From positions 496,001 through 560,000 of the forward strand of contig CAVWRJ010000013.1 of NCBI GenBank assembly GCA_963757335.1: a stretch of 64,000 bases of DNA, in the 5' to 3' direction. A program made the position numbers and the translations under genes. The notes below the pieces were generated by a model. It made no database searches and was not told the DNA's origin. It saw nothing but the letters and a program-made list of their open reading frames with translations. The DNA comes from DASQPA01 sp963757335 (lineage in GTDB: Bacteria > Acidobacteriota > Thermoanaerobaculia > Multivoradales > UBA5704). Below, in pieces: positions 26,328 to 35,646 of the stretch. How positions within the stretch are numbered: position 1 is the stretch's first letter; each line of letters opens with the position of its first letter.

Positions 26328-26511
26328 GAAATCCTCCTTTGTAGTCTGTCTTTAGGAAAAGCAGCCGGATTCTAACGGAGCCCGGGACGTTGGCATCGTG
26401 GACTCCATGAACTTCGCGTGACAGCTCAGAGACACACCGCGAGAGACAGCCCCCGTCCAGGGCGGTCTCCAGACCGGGTCGGCGGACCCCTTGTGCTACT
26501 CTCCGCCTCAG

Positions 26512-26540
26512 TCGGCCTGGAGCCTTTGCAGCCAGGCCGA
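26512..26540 (+). promoter_or_regulatory. Hairpin in the purE leader
   Basis: Perfect 9-bp stem TCGGCCTGG/CCAGGCCGA with an 11-base loop, about 44 bases before the purE start and 10 bases after a -10-like TACTCT at 26496. It could influence initiation or be incidental. Confidence 0.35.
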
Positions 26541-26583
26541 ATCAACCTTCAAAGACTCTCTAAACAACCGGGTGCCGGGTATT

Positions 26584-27075
26584 ATGCAACAAGAGCGGCC
26601 TCTTGTAAGCATCGTGATGGGGAGCAGGTCGGACTGGGAGACGATGCGCCCTGCCGACGAGATGCTGACCCGCTTCGCCGTCCCCCACGAGTGCCTGATC
26701 GTCTCCGCCCACCGGACGCCCGAGTGGCTGCGGGAGTTCGCCACCGGGGCAGAAGGGCGGGGGATCGAGGTGGTGATCGCGGGGGCCGGCGGCGCCGCCC
26801 ACCTGCCCGGCATGGTCGCCGCCCAGACCCTCCTCCCCGTCCTCGGGGTGCCGGTCCAGAGCCAGGCGTTGAACGGCCTCGACTCGCTCCTCTCGATCGT
26901 CCAGATGCCCTCGGGCGTACCGGTCGGCACCCTCGCCATCGGCAAGGCGGGGGCGGCCAACGCCGCTCTCTTGGCCGTCCGCATCCTCGCCACCCGGGAC
27001 TCCGAGCTCCGCCAACGGCTCCGCACCTTCGCCGACGAGCAGACGGCTGCGGTCCGCGCCGAGACCCTGCCGTGA
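26584..27075 (+). CDS. purE: 5-(carboxyamino)imidazole ribonucleotide mutase
   Basis: 163 residues, class I PurE. Converts N5-CAIR to CAIR in purine synthesis. Visible motifs: GSRSDWETM (~residue 13), ECLIVSAHRTPEWL (~37) and GAGGAAHLPGMVA (~70), the conserved active-site loops. The ATG at 26584 is used because the conserved SIVMGSRSDW follows directly; no strong ribosome site is seen. The stop overlaps the purK start by 4 bases. Confidence 0.97.
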   Translation: MQQERPLVSIVMGSRSDWETMRPADEMLTRFAVPHECLIVSAHRTPEWLREFATGAEGRGIEVVIAGAGGAAHLPGMVAAQTLLPVLGVPVQSQALNGLDSLLSIVQMPSGVPVGTLAIGKAGAANAALLAVRILATRDSELRQRLRTFADEQTAAVRAETLP

Positions 27076-28241
27076 CCCCGGCCGGCATCCTCCCCATCCT
27101 GCCCGGCGCCACCGTCGGCGTCCTCGGCAGCGGTCAGCTCGGACGGATGTTCGCGATCGCCGCCCGCCGGATGGGCTACCGCGTCCACACCCTGTCGCCC
27201 GAGTACGACACCCCCACCGGCCAGGTCGCCGACCGCGAGGTGCAGGCGGCCTACGACGACCTCGACGCCGTGCGCGAGTTCGCCCGCGGAGTGGACGTCG
27301 TCACCTTCGAGTTCGAGAACGTCTCCGCCGCCGCGGCCGAGGCGGCGGCAGCGGAGACCCCGGTACGCCCGGCGGGGAGCGTCCTCCACACCTGCCAGAA
27401 TCGGCTGCGCGAGAAGCGCTTCCTCGCCGGAGCGGGCTTCCCCCTGGCCCCCTTCGCCGTCGTGCGCTCCGGCGATGAGCTCGCCGCGGCTCTCGACACT
27501 GTGGGCCTGCCGGCGGTGCTGAAGACGGCCGGCTGGGGCTACGACGGCAAGGGCCAGGTGAAAATCGCGAGCGTCGCCGAGGCGGCCGCGGCCTGGACCT
27601 GCCTGGGGACCTCCGAGGCGGTGGTCGAGGCCTGGATCGACTTCGAGCGCGAGATCTCGGTCGTCGCCGCCCGCGGCCTGGATGGCTCCTACGCCGACTA
27701 TGGGCCGATCGAGAACCGGCATCTTCATCACATTCTCGACCTCTCGATCGCCCCCGCCGGCTTAGCCTCCGAGGTGGAGCGGGAGGCCGGGGAGATCGCC
27801 CGCGGGGTGCTCTCCGCTCTCGATGTCGTGGGGGTGCTCTGCGTCGAGCTCTTCCTCACCCGGGACGGCCGGCTCCTCGTCAACGAGCTGGCGCCGCGGC
27901 CCCACAACTCCGGGCACCTCACCTTCGACGCCGCCGTCACCAGCCAGTTCGAGCAGCAGCTGCGGGCGATCTGCGGCCTGCCGCTCGGCGCCACCGACCT
28001 GCTGCGGCCGGCGGCCATGGCCAACCTCCTGGGCGACCTCTGGCAGGGGGGCGAGCCGGACTGGGCGGCGGCCTGCCGCGCGCCCGCCGTCAAGCTCCAC
28101 CTCTACGGCAAGGCGACACCCCGCCCGGGGCGCAAGATGGGCCACCTGACGGCCCTGGCGGCCACCCCGGCCGCCGCCCTGGAGCAGGTGACAGCTGCGC
28201 GTAAAGTGCTCACCGCTGCGCACTTCGTGAGCACGAAGTAA
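27072..28241 (+). CDS. purK: N5-carboxyaminoimidazole ribonucleotide synthase
   Basis: 389 residues. GTG 27072 overlaps the purE stop (GTGA), giving the standard start close to GATVGVLGSGQLGRMFAIAA. ATP-grasp enzyme that makes N5-CAIR from AIR, ATP and bicarbonate; works with PurE. Motifs: VVTFEFENVS (~80), TAGWGYDGKGQ (~155), FEREISVVAARG and the metal/ATP site VNELAPRPHNSGH (~275). Length is normal. Confidence 0.97.
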   Translation: MTPAGILPILPGATVGVLGSGQLGRMFAIAARRMGYRVHTLSPEYDTPTGQVADREVQAAYDDLDAVREFARGVDVVTFEFENVSAAAAEAAAAETPVRPAGSVLHTCQNRLREKRFLAGAGFPLAPFAVVRSGDELAAALDTVGLPAVLKTAGWGYDGKGQVKIASVAEAAAAWTCLGTSEAVVEAWIDFEREISVVAARGLDGSYADYGPIENRHLHHILDLSIAPAGLASEVEREAGEIARGVLSALDVVGVLCVELFLTRDGRLLVNELAPRPHNSGHLTFDAAVTSQFEQQLRAICGLPLGATDLLRPAAMANLLGDLWQGGEPDWAAACRAPAVKLHLYGKATPRPGRKMGHLTALAATPAAALEQVTAARKVLTAAHFVSTK

Positions 28242-28300
28242 CTCCGCGGTAACCCCAATCCCGACAAACTGTCCGTACTTTCTCTTCGAGGCGATCCACG

Positions 28301-29377
28301 ATGGCAGATTGGTTGATCTACGGTGCAAACGGCTATACCGGCGCGCTCGCTGCGCGCGAGGCGGCACGGCGGGGCCTCACTCCCATCCTGGCCGGGCGGA
28401 GCTCCGACGCGGTCTCCGCCCTCGCCCGCGAGCTGGGCCTCCCCTTCCGTTCCTTCCCGCTCGAAGATCCGGCGGTCGTCCGCGCCGGGCTCGTCGGGGT
28501 GGCTGCCGTCCTCCACTGCGCCGGCCCCTTCGTGCGGACGAGCCCGATCATGGTCAACGCCTGCCTGGCGACCGGGGCCCACTACCTGGACATCACCGGC
28601 GAGATCGCCGTCTTCGAGTCGGTGCTCTCGATCGCCAAGGCCGACGCGGCCCTCCGCGCCGGGATCTCCCTGCTGCCGGGGGTGGGCTTCGACGTCGTCC
28701 CCACCGACAGCGTGGCCGCGCGGCTCGAAGCCGCCCTCCCCGGGGCGACCGAGCTCACCCTCGCCTTCGCCGCGGACGGCGGCTCCTGGAGCCGCGGTAC
28801 GGCGAAGACCATGATCGAGAGCCTGCCCCATGCCGGGGCGGTGCGCAAGAACGGCAAGATCGTGCCGGTACCGCTAGCCTTCGACTCCCGGGAGATCGAC
28901 TTCGGGGGGCGCCTCGGCAAGCGCTGGACGATGACCATCCCCTGGGGGGACGTGGCGACCGCCTACCACACGACCGGCATCCCCAACATCCGGGTCTATA
29001 CCGGCGCCCCCCCGGGGCAGATCCGCCGCCTGCGCCGCCTTCGCTTCCTCCTCCCCCTGACCGGCCTCGCGCCGGTCAAGCGCTTCCTCGCCGGGCGGGT
29101 CGACCGGGGGGCCGCCGGCCCCGGCCCGGAGGCGCGGGCGACCGGCCGCACCTATCTCTGGGGGGAGGTCCGGGATCCCGCCGGGGGCACCGCCACGACG
29201 ACCCTGGAGACCCCCGAAGCCTACGCCTTCACCGCCGTCTCCGCCGTCGCCGCGGTCGAGCGGGTGCTGGCCGGCACCGTCGCCCCCGGCGCCTGGACTC
29301 CGGCGCGCGCCTTCGGCCCCGACTTCGTGGCCGGCCTGCCCGGCGTGGTGGTGGGCGAGATGCGGCGGTCGGCGTAG
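28301..29377 (+). CDS. Saccharopine dehydrogenase-like NAD(P)-dependent oxidoreductase
   Basis: 358 residues with GAGG 9 bases before the start. N-terminal Rossmann fold: DWLIYGANGYTGALAAREA (nucleotide-binding glycines at ~8-13) and LHCAGPF. Then HYLDITGE and LLPGVGFDVVPTDSVA. This matches the saccharopine-dehydrogenase NADP-binding / trans-acting enoyl reductase-like family; many members reduce lipid-linked substrates, but true lysine-pathway activity is not implied. It stands alone 60 bases after purK. Confidence 0.82.
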   Translation: MADWLIYGANGYTGALAAREAARRGLTPILAGRSSDAVSALARELGLPFRSFPLEDPAVVRAGLVGVAAVLHCAGPFVRTSPIMVNACLATGAHYLDITGEIAVFESVLSIAKADAALRAGISLLPGVGFDVVPTDSVAARLEAALPGATELTLAFAADGGSWSRGTAKTMIESLPHAGAVRKNGKIVPVPLAFDSREIDFGGRLGKRWTMTIPWGDVATAYHTTGIPNIRVYTGAPPGQIRRLRRLRFLLPLTGLAPVKRFLAGRVDRGAAGPGPEARATGRTYLWGEVRDPAGGTATTTLETPEAYAFTAVSAVAAVERVLAGTVAPGAWTPARAFGPDFVAGLPGVVVGEMRRSA

Positions 29378-29522
29378 GCTCCCCGTAAGGCCGTGGAGCT
29401 CCCTCCCAGCGACTGCCACCTCGGGCCGACGATCCCCTCTCTTCCACCTCTTCGATGCTACTCTCCGAATCCTCGGGAGGACTGGCCTCCCCCCTTCCAG
29501 ACCGGCTTGACGGAGACGAACT

Positions 29523-30140
29523 ATGCGACTCGGCAATAGAGCCCTCGGCTGTGCGTGCGTGCTCACCTCGGTGATGATGGCCCTCCCCGGGGGGCTCCAG
29601 GCGGCGCCCCCGCCCTCCCCTCCCGCTCCCGAGACGAAGATGGCGAGCCCGGCTCCGAGCGCCCCCGAGGCCAAGAAGGGGGCGCGCGACTTCGACTTCT
29701 TCCTCGGCCAGTGGAAGACCCACAACCGGCGGCTCAAGGAGCGGCTCAAGGGCTCGCACGAGTGGGAGGAGTTCGAGGCCACCGACTCGGTGATCCCGAT
29801 CCTCGACGGTCTGGGGGATTTCGATCAGTTCCGGGCGACCTTCCATGGCAAGAAGCTGGAGGGGATGACCCTGCGGCTCTTCGATCCCGCCACCGGGGAG
29901 TGGAGCCTCTACTGGGCGGACAGCCGGCAGGGCGTGCTGCAGACCCCCATGGTGGGGCATTTCACCAACGGCACGGGCGAGTTCTTCGACGAAGAGGAGT
30001 TCGAGGGCAAGAAGATCAAGGTCCGCTTCCTCTGGAACGGCATCACCCAGAATTCGGCCCACTGGGAGCAGGCGTTCTCGACGGATGGCGGTGCGACCTG
30101 GGAGACCAACTGGACCATGGACATGGCGCGGGTCAAATAG
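29523..30140 (+). CDS. Secreted DUF1579-like protein
   Basis: 205 residues. Signal peptide (~1-28) then a Pro/Ala/Lys linker. From residue ~54 a beta-barrel-like domain with RDFDFFLGQWKTHNRRL, LFDPATGEWSLYW and HWEQAFSTDGGATWETNW, the signature order of DUF1579-type proteins. Function unknown; lipocalin-like folds are suspected. GGAG lies 7 bases upstream. Array C begins right after the stop. Confidence 0.75.
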   Translation: MRLGNRALGCACVLTSVMMALPGGLQAAPPPSPPAPETKMASPAPSAPEAKKGARDFDFFLGQWKTHNRRLKERLKGSHEWEEFEATDSVIPILDGLGDFDQFRATFHGKKLEGMTLRLFDPATGEWSLYWADSRQGVLQTPMVGHFTNGTGEFFDEEEFEGKKIKVRFLWNGITQNSAHWEQAFSTDGGATWETNWTMDMARVK

Positions 30141-30146
30141 CTTTTA

Positions 30147-30660
30147 GAGGGTAAAGCCAAACCCTCCCGGGGTAAGAGCTTGCCCTCGGAGGGTTGCCCT
30201 ACCCTTTCGGGGGCGAGGTCTCAGGACGCTCTCTGGACGATTTTGGCCTTCCAGGCTCTCCCGGAACCCCTCCGATCTCTCCACAAGCTCTCCACAGGCT
30301 TGGAAAAGTCGTGTGGAAGCCTGCCCAGGTCCTCGGAGTTCCGTCCACAGTCCTCGACGACGATCCCGAGAGCCTCCGAATTCGAACCGAAGCCCTTCCA
30401 ACCGCGCTCGACCCTCTCGGTCGGGAACTCGAGCCGGTGCGGCGGGATTTTATGCCGTCCGAATCGAACTCCGAGACGTCCTCGTTCAACTCCGAGAGCC
30501 TCGGGCAGATCTCCAAGGGCCGTGGGCGGAATTTCGAGACCTTCGGTCAGAACCCCGAGGGGTTTGGCGGGAACTCGCAAGGGGTCTGTTGGAACTCGGA
30601 GAGGTTTGGCAGCAACTCGGAAGGGTTCGGTTGGAATTTCGAGGGGTTCCCGAGACTCGT
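30147..30660. repeat. Degenerate 21-bp phased array C (about 24 units)
   Basis: Fills most of the gene-free stretch 30141-30729. On the left, AGGGTAA-type units step at 30149, 30170 and 30191. On the right, AACTC(C/G)GAG landmarks fall at 30467, 30488, 30509, 30530, 30551, 30572, 30593, 30614 and 30635: nine exact 21-bp steps with no indel but heavy base divergence (core GGTTTGGCAGCAACTC). The middle, 30230-30440, is more decayed and slips by a base or so. Open frames exist in several phases; none looks like a known protein. Confidence 0.82.
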
Positions 30661-30712
30661 GGGTAGGTTGAGGCGATTTCCTCGATCGCCTGCCTCTGCC
30701 CGCCGCCCCTGT

Positions 30713-30718
30713 TACAAT
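30713..30718 (+). promoter_or_regulatory. -10 element of the heptose gene cluster
   Basis: TACAAT at 30713-30718, with a weak CTGCCT 17 bases upstream. It ends only 11 bases before the hldE-kinase ATG, so transcripts would have a very short or no leader, consistent with the lack of a ribosome site there. Confidence 0.4.
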
Positions 30719-30729
30719 CCCGGCCGTAA

Positions 30730-31802
30730 ATGGCCGCAGACGAGACCCTTCCCACGCCGGAGCGCCTGCTCGCCCTGATCGGTGGCATGGCGGGCCGGCC
30801 GGTCGTCCTCCTCGTCGACCTCGTGGCGGACCGGTTCGTGACCGGTATCCCGAAGCGGATCAGCCGCGAGGCGCCGGTCCTCATCCTCTCCTACCAGGGG
30901 GAGGTGCTGACCCCGGGCGGCGGGGCCAACGCGGTGGCGAACGTGGCGGCGCTCGGCGGCCGGCCCCTCCCCCTCGGGGTGGTAGGGGACGATCCGAGCG
31001 GCCGCGAGCTCGTCGCCGCTCTCGAAGCTCTCGGGGTCGAGACCGCCGGCATCCTCACCCGGCCGGGCTACCGCACTCCCACCAAGGTCCGCATCCTGGG
31101 CGGCGGTCGGCATTCGATCAAGCAGCAGATCGTGCGCTACGACATCGAGGATCACCTCACCCTGACCGAGGGCGAGCGCCAGCGTCTTCGCCGAGCGCCT
31201 CGCCGGCTGGGCCGGGCTCGCGCCGCGGGCCGCCATCCTCTCGGACTACGGCTACGGCGCCGTCGAGCCGGCCCTCCTCCCGGTCGTGCGGCGCCGCCCT
31301 CGGGCCGGCGGCGACCCTGGTCTGCGACAGCCGCTACCGGTTGGGCGAATTCGCCGGTCTGGACGGCGCCACCCCCAACGAGGAGGAGGCCGAGGCGCTC
31401 CTCGGGGGGGCCATCGAGGACGATCCCGGCCGGCTGGCGGCCGGGGGGAGGCGGCTCCTCGACCGGCTTGCCGCCCGCTTCCTCCTCATCACCCGGGGGA
31501 GCCGCGGGATGAGCCTGTTCACCTCCGGCGGTTCCGGGAGCCCTGGCGGAGCGGCGCACCTGCCGGTCCACGGCACCGACCAGGTGGCGGACGTCACCGG
31601 GGCGGGCGACACGGTGATCGGCACCTTCGCCCTCGCCCTGGCGGCGGGCGCCACGCCGCTCGAAGCCGCCCTCCTCGCCAACTACGCCGGCGGGGTGGTG
31701 GTGATGAAGATGGGGACCGCCACCCTCTCGCCCGAGGAGCTCGCGCGGGCCGTCCGGAGCGATCCCCGCCCCATCGAGGAGCTTCAATGGGCCAGGTCGT
31801 AA
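30730..31802 (+). pseudogene. Heptose-7-phosphate kinase (HldE/RfaE domain I), two frameshifts
   Basis: PfkB-family sugar kinase for ADP-heptose (LPS core) synthesis. Frame 1 runs from ATG 30730 through LVDLVADRFVTGIPKRISRE and PGGGANAVANVAALGG to about 31182. A second frame carries FAERLAGWAGLAPRAAILSDYGYGAVEP to about 31288. The third carries SRYRLGEFAGLDGATPNEEE and the catalytic DVTGAGDTVIG, ending at 31802. Each shift looks like one extra base (near 31183 and 31289-31292). Joined, they give an otherwise complete kinase of about 357 residues with all motifs. That argues for sequencing error or very recent damage. The downstream adenylyltransferase start overlaps its end by 16 bases. Confidence 0.8.
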
Positions 31803-32306
31803 CCCTCCCCGAGCTGCGCGACAAGGTCGCCGCACGGAAGGCCGCCGGCCAGCGGATCGCCTTCGCCAACGGCCACTTCGACATCCTCCATGTCGGCCAC
31901 CTGCGCTATCTCCAGGCGGCGAAGGCGGAGGGGGACGTCCTCGTCGTGGGGATCAACTCCGACACCTCCGGTGGAGCGCTTGAAGGGTCCCGACCGGCCG
32001 ATCGTGCCGGCGGTGGAGCGGGCCGAGCTCCTGGCCGCCCTCGTCCCGGTCGACTTCGTCGTAGTCTTCGAGGGCGACTCCCCGGCGTCCCTCCTGGCCG
32101 ACCTCCAGCCGGACGTCCACTGCAAGGGGACCGACTACGGCTCCCCCGAGCGGGTGCCCGAGTACGAGACCGTCCGCGGCTACGGCGGCAGGACCGCCCT
32201 GGTCGGCGACCCCAAGGATCACGCCACGAGCGACGTGATCGCCAAGATCCGGAGGAAGAGCGACCTCGTCGACAGCATTCGCAAGATGGAAGATCTCGCC
32301 GGATGA
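31787..32306 (+). pseudogene. rfaE2: Heptose-1-phosphate adenylyltransferase (RfaE domain II), one frameshift
   Basis: About 172 residues when joined. GAGGAG precedes ATG 31787 by 6 bases. The first frame has IAFANGHFDILHVGHLRYL with the nucleotidyltransferase HxGH motif, then VVGINSDTS. Near 31976-31979 one extra base shifts the frame to VERLKGPDRPIVPAVERAE, CKGTDYGSPERVPE and ATSDVIAKIRRK. It adds AMP to heptose-1-phosphate to give ADP-heptose. Kinase and transferase are separate here rather than fused as in E. coli HldE. The stop overlaps the heptosyltransferase ATG by 4 bases. Confidence 0.82.
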
Positions 32307-33397
32307 ACCGCCGGCCTCGGCCCTCGAAGATGAGCGAGCGCATCCTCCTCCTGCGCACCAGCGCCCTGGGGGACGTCGTCCACTGCCTGCCGGTGCTCTC
32401 GGCGCTCCGGCGCGCGCGGCCCGAGGCGCGGATCGGCTGGATGGTCGAGGAGGCCATCTCCCCCCTCCTCGCCGGTCACCCCGATCTCGACGAGATCCTC
32501 GTCGTCCGCCTCCGCCGCTGGCGCCGGCGGCCGTTCGCTCTCGAGACTCTCCGCGAGGTCGGCGCCTTCCTCGCCGCCCTCGACCGTTTCGCCCCCGACC
32601 TCGTGCTCGACCTCATGGGCAACCACAAGGCCGGGGTGCTCGCCGCCCTCAGCCTCTCCGACCGCCGGCTCGGCGCCGCCCGCCCCTTTAGGCGCGAGCC
32701 CTCCTCCGCCCTCTGGCTGAGCGAGGGGGTGGCGCTACGGGGGGTGCACGCCGTCGACCGCGCGCTCTCCCTCCTCGACGCCCTGGACATCCCGCCGGCA
32801 GCGGCCGACTTCGGCGGTGCCAAGCTCCTCCCCGAGGCGCCGGAGGCGATCCGCGCACGCCTCGCGGCCCACCCGGAGCCCTTCGTCCTCCTCCACCCCG
32901 GGGCGGGCTGGGGCAACAAGCGCTACCCGCCGGCCTGGTGGGGGGAGGCGGCCCGGCAGGTCCGAGCAACGACCGGCGTTCCCTTCTGGGTGGGGGTCGC
33001 TCCGGGCGAGGAAGCTCTCGCCGCCGAGGTGGTGGCGGCCGCGGCGGGAGCTGCCCGGGCCGTTCCCGCCCCCGATCTCGCCTCTCTCGCCGCCCTCTCC
33101 CGGGCGGCCCGGCTGGTGCTCGGCGGCGACTCCGGCCCCCTTCACCTCGCCCACGCCCTCGGCGCGCCGGTCCTCATGCTCATGGGCCCCACCGACCCGG
33201 AGAAAAACGGCCCCTACGGCGCCCCCGAGCGCGCCCTCTGGCAGCGCCTCCCCTGCAGCTTCTGCCACCGCCGGTTCGCCGAGACCAAGGCCTGTCTCCT
33301 GGAGATCCCCCCGGCCCGGGTGGCCGCGCGGGTGGCCGCTCTGGTCGGCGCGCAGGAAGGTAGACAGGAAAGTAGAGATATCACCCAAAACCCATAA
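32303..33397 (+). CDS. Glycosyltransferase family 9 (heptosyltransferase-like)
   Basis: 364 residues from ATG 32303 (ATGA overlap with rfaE2); ATG 32330 is an alternative start directly before the conserved ERILLLRTSALGDVVHCLPV. GT-B fold: the N-terminal lobe has the GDxxH-type motif, and the C-terminal lobe has VLLHPGAGWGNKRYPPAWWGE and GGDSGPLHLAHALGAPVLMLMGPT, the ADP-heptose-binding signature of WaaC/WaaF. Context (heptose kinase and adenylyltransferase) supports transfer of heptose to the LPS inner core. CSFCHRRFAETKAC near the end is also common in this family. Confidence 0.92.
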   Translation: MNRRPRPSKMSERILLLRTSALGDVVHCLPVLSALRRARPEARIGWMVEEAISPLLAGHPDLDEILVVRLRRWRRRPFALETLREVGAFLAALDRFAPDLVLDLMGNHKAGVLAALSLSDRRLGAARPFRREPSSALWLSEGVALRGVHAVDRALSLLDALDIPPAAADFGGAKLLPEAPEAIRARLAAHPEPFVLLHPGAGWGNKRYPPAWWGEAARQVRATTGVPFWVGVAPGEEALAAEVVAAAAGAARAVPAPDLASLAALSRAARLVLGGDSGPLHLAHALGAPVLMLMGPTDPEKNGPYGAPERALWQRLPCSFCHRRFAETKACLLEIPPARVAARVAALVGAQEGRQESRDITQNP

Positions 33398-33420
33398 ATC
33401 CCTGGAAATCAGGGTTTACG

Positions 33421-33450
33421 TTGACCCCCTTTCCCGGCGGCTGCTACACT
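33421..33450 (+). promoter_or_regulatory. Probable pilB promoter
   Basis: TTGACC (33421-33426), 18-bp spacer, TACACT (33445-33450), about 75 bases before the pilB start. Sigma-70-like by eye; pil genes can also use sigma-54, but no GG-N10-GC pair is evident here. Confidence 0.45.
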
Positions 33451-33524
33451 CCCGGGCACAGAAGCAGGATTCTCCAACATACGAACGACGTGCAGGGGAG
33501 CTTTCGCGGCCCCCAGGGTGAGGT

Positions 33525-35286
33525 ATGGCACAGGTCGATAGCGCGGTACGCAGGCCTCAGTCGGCAGCCGGCTCCGGCAAGTTCGGCGAGCTCCTGGTCA
33601 AGAACGGGAAGATCAGTCCGGCCCAGCTCCAGGAGGCCCTCGCCCAGCAGAAGGACCAGGGGGGCCGGCTCGGCACCAACCTGGTCAAGCTGGGGTACCT
33701 CTCCGACCGCCAGCTCGTCGAGTCGCTCTCCCAGCACTTCAAGGTGCCGTCGGTCGACTTGAAGGGGATGGAGATCGACGATGCGGTGATCAAGATCATC
33801 CCCGCCGACATCGCCCGCAAGTACACCATCCTGCCGGTCAACAAGGCCGGTGCCACGGTCACCGTGGCGATGATCGACCCGACCAACGTCTTCGCCATGG
33901 ACGACGTCAAGTTCATGACCGGCTACAAGGTCGAGCCGGTGGTCGCCTCGGAGAGCAGCATCCGCCTGGCCATCGACCGTTACTACGGATCGACCCACGC
34001 GATCGAGCTCAAGAAGGTGATGGAGGACCTCTCCGAGGAGCCGGCCGGCGACCTCGAGGTCCTGGACGAGGAGGAGGATCTAGACCTAGCCGCGCTCGAA
34101 GAGGAGTCCGAGCAGGCGCCGGTCGTCAAGCTCGTCAACATCGTCTTGACCGACGCCATCAAGCGCGGCGCCTCGGACATCCACATCGAGCCCTACGAGA
34201 AGGAGTACCGGGTCCGCTACCGGATCGACGGCATCCTCTACGAGATGATGCATCCGCCCTTGAAGCTCAAGGAGGCGATCACCAGCCGGGTCAAGATCAT
34301 GGCCCGCTCTGGACATCGCCGAGAAGCGCCTGCCGCAGGACGGCCGCATCAAGATCAAGACCAAGATCTCGGGGAAGAACAAGGACCTCGACTTTCGCGT
34401 CTCGGTCCTCCCCACGATCTTCGGCGAGAAGATCGTCATGCGTCTCCTCGACAAAGACAAGCTGATGCTCGACATGGCGAAGCTCGGCTTCGAGCCCGAG
34501 CCGCTCCGCCGCTTCGAGCAGGCGATCTTGAAGCCCTACGGGATGGTGCTGGTCACCGGACCGACCGGTTCCGGCAAGACCAACACCCTCTACTCGGCGC
34601 TCCAGCGGATCAACACCTCGGAGGTCAACATCATGACCGCCGAGGACCCGGTCGAGTTCAACCTCGCCGGCATCAACCAGGTGCAGATGAAAGAGCAGAT
34701 CGGCCTCAACTTCGCCGCCGCTCTGCGCTCCTTCCTCCGTCAGGACCCCAACATCATCCTGGTCGGCGAGGTGCGAGACTTCGAGACCGCCGAGGTGGCG
34801 ATCAAGGCCGCCATGACCGGCCACCTCGTCCTCTCGACCCTCCACACCAACGACGCCCCGTCCTCCATCAACCGCCTGATGAACATGGGCATCGAGCCTT
34901 TCCTGGTCGCCACCTCGATCCACCTGATCGTGGCCCAGCGGCTGGTGCGGCGCATCTGCAGCTTCTGCAAGGAGCCTTCGGAGATGCCGCTCGCGGCGCT
35001 CTTGAACTGCGGCTTCGCGGAGGCCGAGGCGAAGACGCTCAAGCTCTTCCGCGGCCGGGGCTGCGAGCGCTGCAGCACGACCGGCTACAAGGGCAGAGTC
35101 GGTCTCTACGAGGTGATGGAGGTCGACGAGGACGTGCGCGAGCTCATCCTCTCCGGCGCCAGCGCCTTCGAGCTGCGCAACAAGGCGATCCAGAACGGAA
35201 TGGTGACGCTCCGCGGCAGCGGCCTGCAGAAGATCCGCGACGGCATGACGACGATCGACGAGGTCGCCCGCGAGACGGTGCTCTAG
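33525..35286 (+). pseudogene. pilB: Type IV pilus / type II secretion assembly ATPase (PilB/GspE-like), one frameshift
   Basis: About 586 residues when joined. Residues ~20-165 are an MshEN-type N-terminal domain (FGELLVKNGKISPAQLQEAL, LSQHFKVPSVDL); then VVKLVNIVLTDAIKRGASDIHIEP. At about 34309 one extra T changes ITSRVKIMAR-LDIAEKRLPQDGR into another frame. The second frame has Walker A VTGPTGSGKTNT, the Asp box, Walker B NIILVGEVRDFETAE, the His box HLVLSTLHTNDAP and a C4 zinc site (CSFCKEP, GCERC). It powers pilus or pseudopilus extension. No other pil gene is in the window. All functional motifs survive on both sides of the break, so an assembly error is likely. Confidence 0.85.
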
Positions 35287-35297
35287 GGAAGAATCCC

Positions 35298-35480
35298 CTA
35301 CCTCGTGGGCGGGGTCTTGCTCGTCGTCTTGGTGACGCCGCGCAGCACGCCTAAACCGACGAGGATGATGACGCCGGCCGCGATCCAGGCCGATGGCACG
35401 TGGGCGAGGTGAGCCGCGAAGGCGAGCCCGGCGATCAGGATGATGAAGCCGATCAGGTAAGCGGCAAACGAAGTGGACAT
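35298..35480 (-). CDS. Small two-span membrane protein
   Basis: 60 residues, two hydrophobic segments (AAYLIGFIILIAGLAFAAHL and AWIAAGVIILVGLGVL) with a basic tail. ATG 35480 has GGAAGGAG 9 bases upstream. Ends 11 bases from the converging pilB stop. No family recognised; small inner-membrane proteins of this kind are common. Confidence 0.6.
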   Translation of the reverse strand: MSTSFAAYLIGFIILIAGLAFAAHLAHVPSAWIAAGVIILVGLGVLRGVTKTTSKTPPTR

Positions 35481-35546
35481 GGTGCGCGTCTCCTTCCGAA
35501 CCAGGAGGAAGCAAGGGGCGGGCCAGGAAATCGGCCCCGCGAGGTA

Positions 35547-35643
35547 CCGGCTCGGTGGGGTCCGAGGACGGCGATACCCCTTCGGGGCACATGGCTGCGC
35601 GAAGCGCCCGAAGGAGCCCGCCCGCAGGAGCCAACCGAGCCGG
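35547..35643 (+). repeat. Structured intergenic repeat, copy 2
   Basis: Arms CCGGCTCGGT (35547-35556) and ACCGAGCCGG (35634-35643) pair perfectly but differ from the arms of copies 1 and 4. Inside are a CCCCTTCGGGG hairpin (35576-35586) and the common core GGCTGCGCGAAGCGCCCGAA then CCCGCAGG. It lies between the small membrane protein start and the M20 peptidase stop. Confidence 0.75.
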
Positions 35644-35646
35644 ACC

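Noticed and set aside
23337..26375. 1012-residue plus-strand open frame opposite the TonB receptor
   Set aside because: Antisense shadow; the minus-strand receptor has signal peptide, plug and barrel signatures and a perfect ribosome site.
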